A DNA stretch of 64,000 nucleotides from Nocardioides alpinus (GCF_900112035.1 NZ_FOKC01000002.1:186001-250000); one strand, 5' to 3'. Numbered from the stretch's first letter, positions 25,474 through 34,366 are shown. Numbers and translations are program-made. Notes: generated from the sequence alone by a model not told the origin.

Positions 25474-26913
25474 TCAGGCCAGCCCGTTGTCCGCAGTCTC
25501 GGCCGGCTTGGTCGGCGTCCGGAGCCAGGCGGTGAAGAAGCTGCCGAGGTCCTCGCCACTGACCCGTGCGGCGAGCTCCTCGAACTCCTCGCTCGCACCG
25601 TTGCCTCCGCGCTGCTCGCGGATCCAGGTGCGCAGGATCTTCCAGAAGTCCTGGTTGCCGACCCGGTTGCGCAGGGCCTGCAGGGTCATCCCGCCGCGGC
25701 CGTAGATCGCGGAGTCGAAGATCTTGGCGGCGCCGGGGTCGGCGACGGTGACCTTCCAGAAGTCCGAGGACGCGTCCACGTTGTCGAAGTAGCTGTCCAG
25801 GATGGCGTCGGCGCTGCGTCCGCCGTGGGTCTCGGTCCAGCGCCACTCCATGAAGGTCGCGAAGCCCTCGTTGAGCCAGATGTCGCGCCAGCCCTGCACC
25901 GCGATGTCGTCGCCGAACCACTGGTGGGCCAGCTCGTGCACGACGAGGCTGGTGTAGCTGCCGCCCACCGCGGGGTAGGTCGGGCGCGTCTGGTTCTCCA
26001 GCGCGAAACCGGGGTCGAGCGAGGTGGTGATGCCGCCGACGACGGAGAACGGGTAGGGGCCGAGGTCCTTCTCGAGGCCGGCGATGACGGTCGGGGTCTT
26101 CTTCATCAGCCGCATGCTGGCCCGCTGGTCACCCTCGCTGAGGCCCTGCGAGACCGCGACGAGCCACGGCAGCCCCTTGCGGGTCCCCTTGGCGATGGTG
26201 AAGTCACCGGCCGCGAAGAACGCGAGGTAGGGCACCATCGGCTCGTCCGCGCGCCAGTGCCACGTGGTCGACGTCTTCCCGGTGCGCCTGCCCTTCAGCT
26301 CTCCGTTCGAGATCACCTCGCGTCCCTTGGGCACGCGGATGCGGACGTCGACGATCGCCTTGTCGAGAGGGTGGTCGTTGGCGGGGAACCACCACGTCGC
26401 CATGTGCGGCTCGTTCATGGTGACGACCTCGCGCTTGTTCGCGAGCCAGTTGTTCTCCCCGGCGTACGCGTACTTCCCCGGGCGGTCGGCGTACGTCACG
26501 ACGACGGTGTGCTCGCTGCCGGCGAGCAGCGCCTGGGCGGGCGTGATGCGCAGCTCGTGGCCGCCGTCGGTCTTGACGAAGCCGGCCTCCACCCCGTCGA
26601 CCGTCACTGCCGACACCTTTAGCAGGAAGTCGAGGGAGAAGCTCGCCAGGTCCTGGGTCGCGGTCAGCTCGACCGACGTCCGACCGCTCAGCCGCTTGGT
26701 GTCCAGCGCGTAGCGGTTGGAGATCCGGTAGGCCGTCACGTCGATGCCGCCGTTGCCATCGAGCGGCCAGTAGGGATCACCGATCCCTGACGCGCCGTCG
26801 ACCGGAGCGCGCGGGGCGAGCTCGGCGGTCGCGGTGGCGCTGGTCAGTCCGACGGTCATCGCCGCGCAGAGGGCGGCGGCGAGCAGGGGCCTCGTGAGGG
26901 TTCGCGTGGTCAC
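25474..26913 (-). CDS. Secreted M1 family zinc metallopeptidase
   Basis: A 479-residue aminopeptidase-like enzyme of the gluzincin M1 family. A signal peptide (VTTRTLTRPLLAAALCAAMT, cleavage near ATATA) leads to an N-terminal beta domain. The catalytic core has His326-Glu327-His330 (VVHELAHQWFGDD) and Glu349 (WLNEGFATF). The exopeptidase motif, usually GxMEN, reads FALEN at about 304-308. It lacks the large C-terminal helical domain of PepN. The GTG start has TAGGTT 7 nt upstream. It should act outside the membrane on peptides. Confidence 0.9.
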   Translation of the reverse strand: MTTRTLTRPLLAAALCAAMTVGLTSATATAELAPRAPVDGASGIGDPYWPLDGNGGIDVTAYRISNRYALDTKRLSGRTSVELTATQDLASFSLDFLLKVSAVTVDGVEAGFVKTDGGHELRITPAQALLAGSEHTVVVTYADRPGKYAYAGENNWLANKREVVTMNEPHMATWWFPANDHPLDKAIVDVRIRVPKGREVISNGELKGRRTGKTSTTWHWRADEPMVPYLAFFAAGDFTIAKGTRKGLPWLVAVSQGLSEGDQRASMRLMKKTPTVIAGLEKDLGPYPFSVVGGITTSLDPGFALENQTRPTYPAVGGSYTSLVVHELAHQWFGDDIAVQGWRDIWLNEGFATFMEWRWTETHGGRSADAILDSYFDNVDASSDFWKVTVADPGAAKIFDSAIYGRGGMTLQALRNRVGNQDFWKILRTWIREQRGGNGASEEFEELAARVSGEDLGSFFTAWLRTPTKPAETADNGLA

Positions 26914-26920
26914 CCTGACG

Positions 26921-26926
26921 AACCTA
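26921..26926 (-). promoter_or_regulatory. -10 element TAGGTT for the M1 peptidase gene
   Basis: TAGGTT on the minus strand ends 7 nt before the GTG start at 26913, with no ribosome binding site. Confidence 0.5.
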
Positions 26927-27025
26927 GCCCAGATATTCACGTGCGGTCTCCCGCCCCCTGCGCCAGACTGGGCGGCGTACTCCGGGTGGCGACGCGCGCC
27001 GCCCGCCTGTGAAAGGAGTCGTGAC

Positions 27026-27136
27026 ATGTCCATGACTGTCCTCGGCCTGTCCGCCGACCACCTTTCTCACACCCGGAGCACCCACCTTGTCCCACGACAC
27101 CTCACGACCCTTTCCGGAGGACTTCCTCCGGCCTGA
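27026..27136 (+). CDS. 36-residue upstream ORF overlapping the RIO kinase start
   Basis: ATG at 27026 is preceded by an excellent ribosome binding site (AAAGGAG, 7 nt away) and encodes MSMTVLGLSADHLSHTRS and so on, 36 residues, ending at 27136. Its last 50 nt overlap the beginning of the RIO kinase gene in another frame, whose own start is a TTG. The arrangement suggests an upstream ORF that sets kinase translation by reinitiation or competition. Whether the peptide itself has a function is unknown. Confidence 0.5.
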   Translation: MSMTVLGLSADHLSHTRSTHLVPRHLTTLSGGLPPA

Positions 27137-27980
27137 CGACCGTTCGCCCGTCGAGGGCATCGACGAGACGTTCGTCTTCACGTTCGACACCTACGCCGAC
27201 GACCTCGGCGCAGGACAGCAGTGGTCCCGCTGGGAGGACCTCGAGGCCCTGATGCGGGGTCCCGAACCGCGCCCCGACTGGGTCGTGACGTCCAGCGGCG
27301 CCATCGACACCGAGCTCGGCGTCCTCAAGACCGGCAAGGAGGCCGACGTCTTCCTCGTGGAGCGGTCGGACCCCCACGACGCCGACGGCTCGGTCGTGAT
27401 GGCGGCCAAGCGCTACCGCGACACCGACCACCGGACCTTCCACCGTGCCGCGTCCTACACCGAGGGCCGGTCGATGAAGCGCTCGCGCGACAACCGCGCG
27501 CTCAAGCGCAAGTCGACCTGGGGCCGCCAGGTGGCGGCCGGCGAGTGGGCGGTCTCGGAGTGGAACGCCCTGCGCCGCTGCTGGGAGCTCGGTCTCCCGG
27601 TCCCCTACCCGGTCCAGATCGACGACACCGAGATCATGATGGAGTGGATCACCCACGACGGGGAGACCGCCCCGCGGGTGGCGCAGGTCCGCCCGGAGCC
27701 GTCGGTCGTCCAGGGGTTCTACGACCAGCTCCGCGAGGCGCTGCTGACGCTCGTCCAGGCCGGGCTGGTGCACGGGGACCTGTCGCCCTACAACACCCTC
27801 GCCCAGGGCGACCGGCTCGTCATCATCGACCTCCCCCAGATGGTGGACCTGGTCGGGAACCCACGCGGCATGGACTTCCTGCTGCGCGACTGCGCCAACA
27901 TGGCCGGCTGGTTCCGCTCGCGCGGGCTCGAGATCGACGAGCAAGAGCTGTTCGGGGACCTGATGGCGCACGCGTTCTGA
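27087..27980 (+). CDS. RIO1-like atypical serine/threonine kinase
   Basis: RIO kinases are atypical kinases named for a ribosome-maturation role in archaea and eukaryotes; the bacterial role is not established. The 297 residues show a phosphate-binding region (LKTGKEADVFLVE, 80-92) and Lys108 (AAKRYR). The catalytic loop is His229-Gly-Asp231...Asn236 (HGDLSPYN), and the metal-binding Asp248 is in VIIDLPQ. The start is TTG at 27087 with GGAG 9 nt upstream, overlapped by a small upstream ORF. It is divergent from the M1 peptidase. Confidence 0.92.
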   Translation: MSHDTSRPFPEDFLRPDDRSPVEGIDETFVFTFDTYADDLGAGQQWSRWEDLEALMRGPEPRPDWVVTSSGAIDTELGVLKTGKEADVFLVERSDPHDADGSVVMAAKRYRDTDHRTFHRAASYTEGRSMKRSRDNRALKRKSTWGRQVAAGEWAVSEWNALRRCWELGLPVPYPVQIDDTEIMMEWITHDGETAPRVAQVRPEPSVVQGFYDQLREALLTLVQAGLVHGDLSPYNTLAQGDRLVIIDLPQMVDLVGNPRGMDFLLRDCANMAGWFRSRGLEIDEQELFGDLMAHAF

Positions 27981-28008
27981 GCCGGGCAACGACGACACGC
28001 GGCCCCCA

Positions 28009-28098
28009 ACCCGCCAACTCGTGAGTTGGTCCACCCACTGGTGAGTTGGCGGGTCGGAGCCGCAGACACCCCTTCCAGGGGGCCCCACCCGCCAACTC
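28009..28098. repeat. Palindromic intergenic element with three CCGCCAACTC boxes
   Basis: ACCCGCCAACTC at 28009-28020 pairs with GAGTTGGCGGGT at 28043-28054, a perfect 12-bp inverted repeat with a 22-nt loop. A shorter hairpin CCAACTC/GAGTTGG (28014-28029) competes. A third ACCCGCCAACTC copy lies at 28087-28098, 78 bp after the first. It follows the RIO kinase stop and could end its transcript. Confidence 0.65.
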
Positions 28099-28156
28099 AT
28101 CGGTTGGCTACCGACCGCTGGGTCGTGAGTCTCCGTAGACCCACCACCCAGCCACA

Positions 28157-28162
28157 TAGGTT
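28157..28162 (+). promoter_or_regulatory. -10 element TAGGTT for the LOG-like gene
   Basis: TAGGTT ends 7 nt before the GTG at 28170, suggesting a leaderless transcript and supporting that start over TTG at 28161. Confidence 0.5.
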
Positions 28163-28169
28163 GTCCGAC

Positions 28170-29270
28170 GTGAAGCACTCCCGCGGACGTGTCCTCGACG
28201 TCACCTCGCTGGCCGACCTCGACCGACGGCTGGCCGGCGGGGCGACGACGCTGGCCGGCTGGCGGGTGGTCGGGCTCGACCTGACCGAGCGGGGGCCGAC
28301 CCTCCTCACCCGGTCGCTGGCCCAGTCGCTGTTCCTCGGCTGCGAGTTCGCCGAGGGTGAGGGCGACGCCGTACGCCGGGCCGGCGCCGTGGTCCTGCCC
28401 GACATCCCCGGTGTGCCGATCGACCCCTACCGGGCCTCGCTCTACGCGCCACGCGACCTCTACGACACCCCGCGCTACCGCGACTCCCTCGACGCCAGGG
28501 CGTACGCCTGGTCGCAGGGCCGACCCGACGCCGACGACGCGCTCGCGATGGACCTGCACGACCACGCCGTCGACGTGGCGCTCGAGACGTGGCTCGCGGG
28601 CCGCTCGGTGGTGGGCGTGATGGGCGGCCACTCGCTCGAGCGCGGGAGCGGGACGTACGCCGCAGCCGCGCGCCTCGGCCACGGGCTCGGCCGTGACCTG
28701 ACCGTCGCGACGGGCGGCGGCCCCGGAGCGATGGAGGCGGCCAACCTTGGCGCCTTCCTGGCCGACGAGCCCCCGACTGCGGTCGACGACGCGCTGCAGC
28801 GACTCGCGGCCGTGCCGTCCTTCCGTCCCGACGTCGGCGCGTGGGCCCGGGCCGCCTTCGAGGTCATCGACGCCCACGGTCCGGGCCACGACTCGCTGGG
28901 GGTGCCGACCTGGCACTACGGGCACGAGCCGCCGAACCCGTTCGCCACCACGATCGCGAAGTACTTCCGCAACGCCACCCGTGAGGCGACCCTGCTGGAG
29001 ATCTGCAACGCCGGCATCGTCTTCCTCCCCGGCGCGGCCGGCACGGTCCAGGAGGTGTTCCAGGACGCCTGCGAGAACTACTACGGCGACCCGTCGACCA
29101 TCGCTCCGATGGTGCTCGTCGGCCGACGGCACTGGACCGAGGAGCTCCCGGTCTGGCCGCTGCTCCGCTCGCTCGCGCAGGGCCGGGCGATGGAGTCGCA
29201 CGTCCACCTCGTCGAGAGCCTCGACGAGGCGGTCGCGGCGGTCTCGCTCAGCCGGCCGCGCGGCGACTGA
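28170..29270 (+). CDS. LOG-like (lysine decarboxylase-like) Rossmann protein
   Basis: This 366-residue protein carries the LOG/YgdH family signature: VVGVMGGHSLERGS, VATGGGPGAMEAANLGAF and FLPGAAGTVQEVFQD, the last standing for the classical PGGxGTxxE. LOG enzymes release free cytokinin-like bases from nucleoside 5'-monophosphates; the YgdH branch hydrolyses pyrimidine and purine monophosphates. The roughly 120-residue N-terminal extension is of the long YgdH type. Its 3' end overlaps the convergent glycosyltransferase gene by 23 bp. The exact substrate is uncertain. Confidence 0.85.
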   Translation: MKHSRGRVLDVTSLADLDRRLAGGATTLAGWRVVGLDLTERGPTLLTRSLAQSLFLGCEFAEGEGDAVRRAGAVVLPDIPGVPIDPYRASLYAPRDLYDTPRYRDSLDARAYAWSQGRPDADDALAMDLHDHAVDVALETWLAGRSVVGVMGGHSLERGSGTYAAAARLGHGLGRDLTVATGGGPGAMEAANLGAFLADEPPTAVDDALQRLAAVPSFRPDVGAWARAAFEVIDAHGPGHDSLGVPTWHYGHEPPNPFATTIAKYFRNATREATLLEICNAGIVFLPGAAGTVQEVFQDACENYYGDPSTIAPMVLVGRRHWTEELPVWPLLRSLAQGRAMESHVHLVESLDEAVAAVSLSRPRGD

Positions 29271-30450
29271 CAGCCGGAGCGCTGACGTCGCGGTAGTGGC
29301 TCACCAGCAGCTGGTTGACGGCCTGCCAGGTGCGGTCCCGCACGCTGTGTCGCGCGGCCAGCGCCATCCGTCGCCGCAGCACCGGCCGGGCGAGCAGGTG
29401 CTCGACGTGGGCCGCCAGCTCCTCGGCGTCCCCGGGCTCGTAGAGGTAGCCGGTGACGGTGTCGTCGACGACGTCGATCGGCCCACCGGCGCGGGGCGCG
29501 ACCACGGGCACCCCGCTGGCCAGCGCCTCCTGCGCGGACTGGCAGTAGGTCTCGTGCCGCCCCGTGTGGACGAAGACGTCGAGCGTGGCGTACGCCCGGG
29601 CCAGCTCGTCGCCGTGCAGCACGCCGAGGAACGCGGCGTCGGGGAGCAGCGCCCGCAACCGGGCCTCCTCCGGCCCGCCGCCCACGAGCACCAGCCGGAC
29701 GCCGGGCAGCCGGTCGACCCGGGCCAGCAGCTCGAGCTCCTTCTCGGCGGCCAGGCGGCCGACGTAGCCGACGAGGTGCTCGCCGTGCGGTGCGAGCTCG
29801 GCGTGCAGCGCCTCGTCGCGACGCGCAGGCCGGAACAGCTCCTGGTCCACTCCCCTGGGCCACCGGGCGACCGCGTCGATCCCCAGCCGCTCGAGCTGGG
29901 CGATGCTGGCGGTCGACGGGGCCAGCGTGCGGTCGACGCCCAGGTGGATCCGCCGGGTGAGCGACTCCATCGCGCGAGCGCCGCCGGGCACGGCGTACCG
30001 GTCGGCGAACCCGACGAGGTCGGTCTGGTAGATCGCCACCGTCGGGATGCCGAGCGAGCGCGCTGCCTTCGCGGCCTGGTAGCCGAGCGCGGCCGGTGAG
30101 GCGATGTGGACCACGTCGGGGCGGAAGCGCTGCATCGCGGCCCGGAGCCGGCGACGGGTCTCCAACCCGATCCGGAAGTCGGCGTAGAACGGGAGGTTGG
30201 CGCCGCGGGCGTGGGTGACCGGGAAGCCGGCGTACGTCGACGGGCCGGTCGGCGCGATCAGCTCAGCCTCGTGGCCCTCGGCCGCCAGGTGCTCCAGCAC
30301 CCGGCGTACAGAGTTGGTGACGCCGTTGACCTGGGGCAGGAAGGACTCGGTGACGACCAGGACCCGGAGCTCCGCGCTCGCGGGACGGGTGATCGCAACG
30401 ATGTTCGCCGTGACGTTGCGGCTCTGACGCCGCCTCTCGAGCAGGTCCAT
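29248..30450 (-). CDS. GT4 family glycosyltransferase, MgtA-like
   Basis: This 400-residue GT-B enzyme shows an N-domain beginning VLVVTESFLPQVNGVTNSVR and a C-domain with HLVGYVGRLAAEKELELLAR and VFVHTGRHETYCQSAQEALA. The Glu-containing donor motif and VVAPRAGGPIDVV follow. It closely resembles actinobacterial GDP-mannose-dependent mannosyltransferases (MgtA/PimB type) acting on membrane glycolipids. A single enzyme assignment is inference. TAGCGT lies 7 nt before the ATG. Its end overlaps the LOG-like gene by 23 bp. Confidence 0.87.
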   Translation of the reverse strand: MDLLERRRQSRNVTANIVAITRPASAELRVLVVTESFLPQVNGVTNSVRRVLEHLAAEGHEAELIAPTGPSTYAGFPVTHARGANLPFYADFRIGLETRRRLRAAMQRFRPDVVHIASPAALGYQAAKAARSLGIPTVAIYQTDLVGFADRYAVPGGARAMESLTRRIHLGVDRTLAPSTASIAQLERLGIDAVARWPRGVDQELFRPARRDEALHAELAPHGEHLVGYVGRLAAEKELELLARVDRLPGVRLVLVGGGPEEARLRALLPDAAFLGVLHGDELARAYATLDVFVHTGRHETYCQSAQEALASGVPVVAPRAGGPIDVVDDTVTGYLYEPGDAEELAAHVEHLLARPVLRRRMALAARHSVRDRTWQAVNQLLVSHYRDVSAPAVSRRAAG

Positions 30451-30457
30451 GCGACGG

Positions 30458-30463
30458 ACGCTA
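30458..30463 (-). promoter_or_regulatory. -10 element TAGCGT for the glycosyltransferase gene
   Basis: TAGCGT on the minus strand ends 7 nt before the ATG at 30450, with no ribosome binding site. Confidence 0.5.
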
Positions 30464-30491
30464 GGGATCGGTCGGCAACACCGGCCCCGAT

Positions 30492-30538
30492 CCGGGCAGA
30501 CGACACGTGAACGGTCCCCGACAGGACGGTCTGCCCGG
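30492..30538 (-). terminator. 10-bp inverted repeat directly after rlmN
   Basis: CCGGGCAGAC (30492-30501) and GTCTGCCCGG (30529-30538) are perfect complements with a 27-nt loop, starting 2 nt after the rlmN stop. It is a probable rlmN 3' end structure without a T-tract. Confidence 0.5.
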
Positions 30539-30540
30539 GA

Positions 30541-31677
30541 CTACTCCACGGCGGCGAGCTGGCCGCAGGCTCCGTCGATGTCGCTGCCACGGGTGTCGCG
30601 CACGGTCGTGGGGATGCCCTTGGCCTCGAGGCGACGGACGAACTCGCGCTCGTCGGCCGGGTCGGAGGCGGTCCACTTGGAGCCGGGCGTCGGGTTGAGC
30701 GGGATCAGGTTGACGTGCACCCATCCCCAGTCGCCGTAGGAGTTGAGCACGTCGCCGAGGAGGTCGGCCCGGTGCGCCTGGTCGTTGATGCCGCGCATCA
30801 TGGCGTACTCGATGGAGACGCGACGCTTGGTGACGCGGGCGTAGTTCCAGGCGGCCTCGACGGTCTCGGCGACCGAGTAGCGGGTGTTGATCGGGACCAG
30901 CTCGTTGCGCAGCTCGTCGTCGGGCGCGTGCAGGCTCAGCGCGAGCGTGACCGGGATGCCCTCCTCGGTCAGCTGGTTGATCCTCGGCACGAGGCCGACG
31001 GTCGAGACAGTGATGCCGCGGGCGCTCATCCCGAGGCCGGCGGGCGACGGGTCGACGAGGCGGCGGACGGCACCGATGACGGCCTTGTAGTTGGCGAGCG
31101 GCTCGCCCATGCCCATGAAGACCACGTTGGAGACGCGTCCGGGGCCGCCGGGGACCTCGCCGCGCGCCATCGATCGCGCGCCGGCGACGACCTGCTCGAC
31201 GATCTCGGCGGTCGACATGTTGCGCTGGAGGCCGCCCTGGCCGGTGGCGCAGAACGGGCACGCCATCCCGCAGCCGGCCTGGCTGGAGACGCAGACGGTG
31301 GCACGGTCGGGGTAGCGCATGAGCACCGACTCGACGAGCGCACCGTCGAAGAGCTTCCAGAGCGTCTTGCGCGTGGTGCCCTTGTCGGCCTCCAGCGTGC
31401 GCAGCGGCGTCATGAGGTCGGGCAGCAGTGCTGCGACCAGCTCGTCACGCTGCGTGGCCGGGAGGTCGGTCATCTCCGCGGGGTCGTCGACGAGGCGACC
31501 GAAGTAGTGGGTCGAGAGCTGCTTGGCGCGGAAGCCGGGGAGGCCCATCTCCTCGAGCAGCGCCTTGCGGCCGGCCTCGTCGAGGTCGGCGAGGTGCCGC
31601 GGGGGCTTCTTGCGTCCGCGGGGCTCGTCGAAGACGAGGGGCAGGGTCTTGATGGGCTGCTGAGTGGAATCTGACAT
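30541..31677 (-). CDS. rlmN: Dual-specificity RNA methyltransferase RlmN
   Basis: A radical SAM enzyme that methylates C2 of A2503 in 23S rRNA and A37 in some tRNAs. The 378 residues carry the cluster motif Cys136-x3-Cys140-x2-Cys143 ([14 protein letters not shown]). The conserved late cysteine Cys371 (GACGQLA), needed in the methyl-transfer mechanism, is also present. [13 protein letters not shown] and [19 protein letters not shown] are typical. Length fits the family. Confidence 0.97.
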   Translation of the reverse strand: MSDSTQQPIKTLPLVFDEPRGRKKPPRHLADLDEAGRKALLEEMGLPGFRAKQLSTHYFGRLVDDPAEMTDLPATQRDELVAALLPDLMTPLRTLEADKGTTRKTLWKLFDGALVESVLMRYPDRATVCVSSQAGCGMACPFCATGQGGLQRNMSTAEIVEQVVAGARSMARGEVPGGPGRVSNVVFMGMGEPLANYKAVIGAVRRLVDPSPAGLGMSARGITVSTVGLVPRINQLTEEGIPVTLALSLHAPDDELRNELVPINTRYSVAETVEAAWNYARVTKRRVSIEYAMMRGINDQAHRADLLGDVLNSYGDWGWVHVNLIPLNPTPGSKWTASDPADEREFVRRLEAKGIPTTVRDTRGSDIDGACGQLAAVE

Positions 31678-31736
31678 CGCGGAGCGATTCTCCCATCCCC
31701 GCGGTCACGCGGCGATTCGCGAGGCGACGCGACGAC

Positions 31737-32084
31737 TCAGGCGTCGACCATGAAGTAGAGGACCAGCGACGTGACACCGAGGACGACCAGCGCCGTGACG
31801 AGCATCCCGACGAACATGAACTGGGCGAAGCGGCGCGTCTTGCGCTTGACCAGCATCGTGATCGGCAGGACCAGCGCGATGAGGATCAGGGGGAAGAGCT
31901 GCTCGGCCGTGTCGTAGTCGAAGAGGAGCCGCAGGATGCCGACGAAGGCTCCCGGCAGCGCCGTGACGAAGAGCATGCCGGCGAAGAAGCCGGTGATCCC
32001 CGCGAAGGTCGGGTGGCTGTGGTGCCACCACTCGAAGGATCGCTCGCGCGACTCCTCGGTCTGCTGCAGCTCGTCGGTCTCCAC
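31737..32084 (-). CDS. Small integral membrane protein of unknown function
   Basis: A 115-residue protein with a charged N-terminal stretch (VETDELQQTEESRERSFEWW) and about three membrane segments (GITGFFAGMLFVTALPGAF, LFPLILIALVLPITMLV, FVGMLVTALVVLGVTSLVL). A positive loop, KRKTRRF, lies between the last two. No known family motif is visible. The GTG start has TACTCT 6 nt upstream. It lies between rlmN and a phosphatase gene, all on the minus strand. Confidence 0.8.
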   Translation of the reverse strand: METDELQQTEESRERSFEWWHHSHPTFAGITGFFAGMLFVTALPGAFVGILRLLFDYDTAEQLFPLILIALVLPITMLVKRKTRRFAQFMFVGMLVTALVVLGVTSLVLYFMVDA

Positions 32085-32090
32085 GCCTCC

Positions 32091-32096
32091 AGAGTA
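32091..32096 (-). promoter_or_regulatory. -10 element TACTCT for the small membrane protein gene
   Basis: TACTCT on the minus strand ends 6 nt before the GTG at 32084. The intervening GGAGGC is too close to the start for a normal ribosome binding site. Confidence 0.45.
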
Positions 32097-32152
32097 GGCG
32101 GTGGACCGGGCCCGTGGCCGCTGGGCACGCGGTGCGAGGATTTTCGAGGCGC

Positions 32153-32665
32153 TCACCCGTCGACGGTGATCACGTCGGGCATCGCGAGCCCGGCCCAGCG
32201 CTCGAGGTCGGGCGGCTGTCCGGTCAGGTCGGCGACCGCGAGCGTCCAGGCGGTGCCGTGGCCCACCAGGACCACGTCCTCGCCGCCGTGCACGTCCAGC
32301 ACCCGGCGTACGGCCGGCACGACGCGCGCGCGGCACGCGCCCAACGGCTCCCAGCCGGGCACGGCCGCGGCGTCGGGGCGGTCGAAGGCACGGCGTACGA
32401 CGCCGGGGAAGTCGTCCACCTGCTCCCCCGAGCGCTCGTGCTCGCGCAGGTCGCGCAGCACGCCGACCTCCGTGTCGGTGAGGAGCTGGGCGGTCTGGAC
32501 GGCCTTGGGCTCGGGCGAGCTGAACCACGCCGCGCGCGCCGGCAGCCGGCCGGAGGCGCGCAACGCCCACACGTCGTCGTACGCCGCGGGGTCGAGGTCC
32601 CACTCGGCCGCGGGCGTGCCGGGAACCATCAGCGGGCGACCGTGGCGGACCAGGTGGAGGGTCAC
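32153..32665 (-). CDS. Histidine phosphatase family protein
   Basis: A 170-residue phosphoglycerate-mutase-like phosphatase. The catalytic RHG triad is at the N-terminus (LHLVRHGRP), a family-typical SSPEPKAVQTAQLL follows, and the second histidine is in VVLVGHGTAW. It is shorter than cofactor-dependent mutases. It overlaps the upstream epimerase-like gene by GTGA, so the pair is co-translated. The substrate cannot be read from sequence. Confidence 0.88.
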   Translation of the reverse strand: MTLHLVRHGRPLMVPGTPAAEWDLDPAAYDDVWALRASGRLPARAAWFSSPEPKAVQTAQLLTDTEVGVLRDLREHERSGEQVDDFPGVVRRAFDRPDAAAVPGWEPLGACRARVVPAVRRVLDVHGGEDVVLVGHGTAWTLAVADLTGQPPDLERWAGLAMPDVITVDG

Positions 32666-33438
32666 ACGAACTCCCGGGCGCCACGCAGGCGCGTGGTGAG
32701 GAGGCGCTCGGCCAGGGAGGAGTCGAGGCGCACGTCGACGGGACCGGGGACCGCGAGCTCGGCCCGGCTCGCGCCACGGAGCAGGTCGGGATCCCACCCG
32801 TCGCGGCGGGCGATCAACCGCCCGAGCTCCAGGCGGCTCATCGCGTCCAGGCCCGCGACGTGGAGGACACCCCGGACCTCGTGGGTGACCAGCTCGACGA
32901 GCGCTGCCGCGAGGTCGCCGACGTGGACCGGGCAGCGCCGCTCGTCCTCGAACAGAGCACCATCGGCGCCCTCGGCCAGGCGGTGCACGAGGCGCTCGTG
33001 CGGGGACCTCCCGTCGCCGAGGATGAGCGAGGTGCGCGCGACCACCACGTCCGCGCAGACGGCCAGTGCGACCGTCTCCGCAGCGGCCTTGGCTGCGCCG
33101 TAGGGGGTCACCGGATCGGGCCTGGCCGACTCGTCGTAGTGCACGTCCGCGCCGGAGAACACGACGTCGCTGGAGACGAGGACCAGGCGCGCCGCGTGGG
33201 ACGCCGCCGCCAGGGCGACGTGCGCGGCACCGGTGGCGGTGACGTCCCAGTCGGACTGGACGTAGGCGGTGTGGACGACCGCGTCGGGCCGGTGTCGGTC
33301 GAGCAGTGCCTCCACGGCGTCGCGGTCCCTCAGGTCGGCGTCGGTCGACCCCACGGCGACCACGTCGTGGGCGGCGGCCGCGGCCACCACGTGACGACCC
33401 AGGTAGCCGGTCCGACCGCCGGTGACCAGGACGCGCAC
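32662..33438 (-). CDS. NAD(P)-dependent sugar epimerase/reductase, RmlD-like
   Basis: This 258-residue short-chain dehydrogenase of the extended type starts with MRVLVTGGRTGYLGRHV. It has the catalytic YxxxK (PYGAAKAAAE) and RmlD-like phrases (LVSSDVVFSG, VVARTSLILG, CPVHVGDLAAALVELV). RmlD reduces dTDP-4-dehydrorhamnose, but there are no other rhamnose genes nearby, so the true substrate is open. It is coupled by 4 bp to the histidine phosphatase. Confidence 0.85.
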   Translation of the reverse strand: MRVLVTGGRTGYLGRHVVAAAAAHDVVAVGSTDADLRDRDAVEALLDRHRPDAVVHTAYVQSDWDVTATGAAHVALAAASHAARLVLVSSDVVFSGADVHYDESARPDPVTPYGAAKAAAETVALAVCADVVVARTSLILGDGRSPHERLVHRLAEGADGALFEDERRCPVHVGDLAAALVELVTHEVRGVLHVAGLDAMSRLELGRLIARRDGWDPDLLRGASRAELAVPGPVDVRLDSSLAERLLTTRLRGAREFV

Positions 33439-33447
33439 GACGACGCC

Positions 33448-34356
33448 TCAGTAGACGAGGTAGTAGAGGATCAGCCAGATCGGCGCGACGGTCGCGAGCA
33501 GCGAGTCGAGCCGGTCCATCAGGCCGCCGTGCCCCGGGATGACCTGGCTCATGTCCTTGATGCCGAGGTCGCGCTTGATGACGGACTCGCACAGGTCACC
33601 GAGCGTGGCCATGACGACGGTGATCAGGCCGAGCAGGAGGCCGACCCACCAGTCGCCGCCGAGGAACGACGTCACGAGCCAGACGCCGACCGCGACGCAC
33701 GCGACGGTCGAGCCGGCGAAGCCCTCCCACGACTTCTTGGGCGAGATGACCGGAGCCATCGGGTGCTTGCCGAACAGCACGCCCGCGATGTAGCCGCCCG
33801 TGTCGGAGGCCACCGTGATCGCGATGAAGGTGATGATGCCGCGCACGCCGGGGTCGTCGGTGTCGAGGCCGAAGGCCGGGTTGTGCCCGCCCTCCGAGAG
33901 CAGCAACGCGACGAAAGCGCCGAGGAACGGCACGTAGATCAGCGTGAACACCGCAGCCGTGGCGTTCTTGACATAGCCGTCCACCCCGCGGCGCAGCAGC
34001 CACAGCATGATCACCAGGGCCGTGACCGCGGTGGCCGTGACGAGGGCGGGCGCGCCGTAGAAGTAGGCCACGACGACCATCACGACGCCACCGAGCATCA
34101 GCGGCTGCTCGGGGATGTCGATGTCCTTGGCGCCCAGGCCGTTGTGCAGCTCCCAGATCGCGATGACGACCGCCGCGGCGACGATCGCCATGAAGGCGGT
34201 CTTCCAGAACAGCAGCGACAGCAGGATCGCCCCGACCAGCACCACGGCGGAGACGATGGCGGTGGGCAGATCGCGGCCTGCGCGGCCGTGGTCCTTCTTG
34301 ATCGCCTCTGCCGGCGGCTGGGGCACCCCGGGTGCGGGTGGCTCGGAGGTCGTCAT
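33448..34356 (-). CDS. cdsA: Phosphatidate cytidylyltransferase
   Basis: CdsA makes CDP-diacylglycerol from phosphatidate and CTP at the membrane. This 302-residue protein has a Pro-rich cytosolic N-terminus, several membrane segments (AIVSAVVLVGAILLSLLFW, FMAIVAAAVVIAIW and others) and the family signature at about 190-280. Key parts are SDTGGYIAGVLFGKHP, SPKKSWEGFAGS, and GDLCESVIKRDLGIKD followed by PGHGGLMDRLDSLL. It lies 10 bp downstream of frr, the usual actinobacterial order. Confidence 0.95.
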   Translation of the reverse strand: MTTSEPPAPGVPQPPAEAIKKDHGRAGRDLPTAIVSAVVLVGAILLSLLFWKTAFMAIVAAAVVIAIWELHNGLGAKDIDIPEQPLMLGGVVMVVVAYFYGAPALVTATAVTALVIMLWLLRRGVDGYVKNATAAVFTLIYVPFLGAFVALLLSEGGHNPAFGLDTDDPGVRGIITFIAITVASDTGGYIAGVLFGKHPMAPVISPKKSWEGFAGSTVACVAVGVWLVTSFLGGDWWVGLLLGLITVVMATLGDLCESVIKRDLGIKDMSQVIPGHGGLMDRLDSLLATVAPIWLILYYLVY

Positions 34357-34366
34357 GGGTGGGCGC

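Noticed and set aside
29248..29270. 23-bp convergent overlap of the LOG-like and glycosyltransferase genes as a sign of a frameshift
   Set aside because: Both C-termini look normal for their families; short tail overlaps are common in compact genomes.
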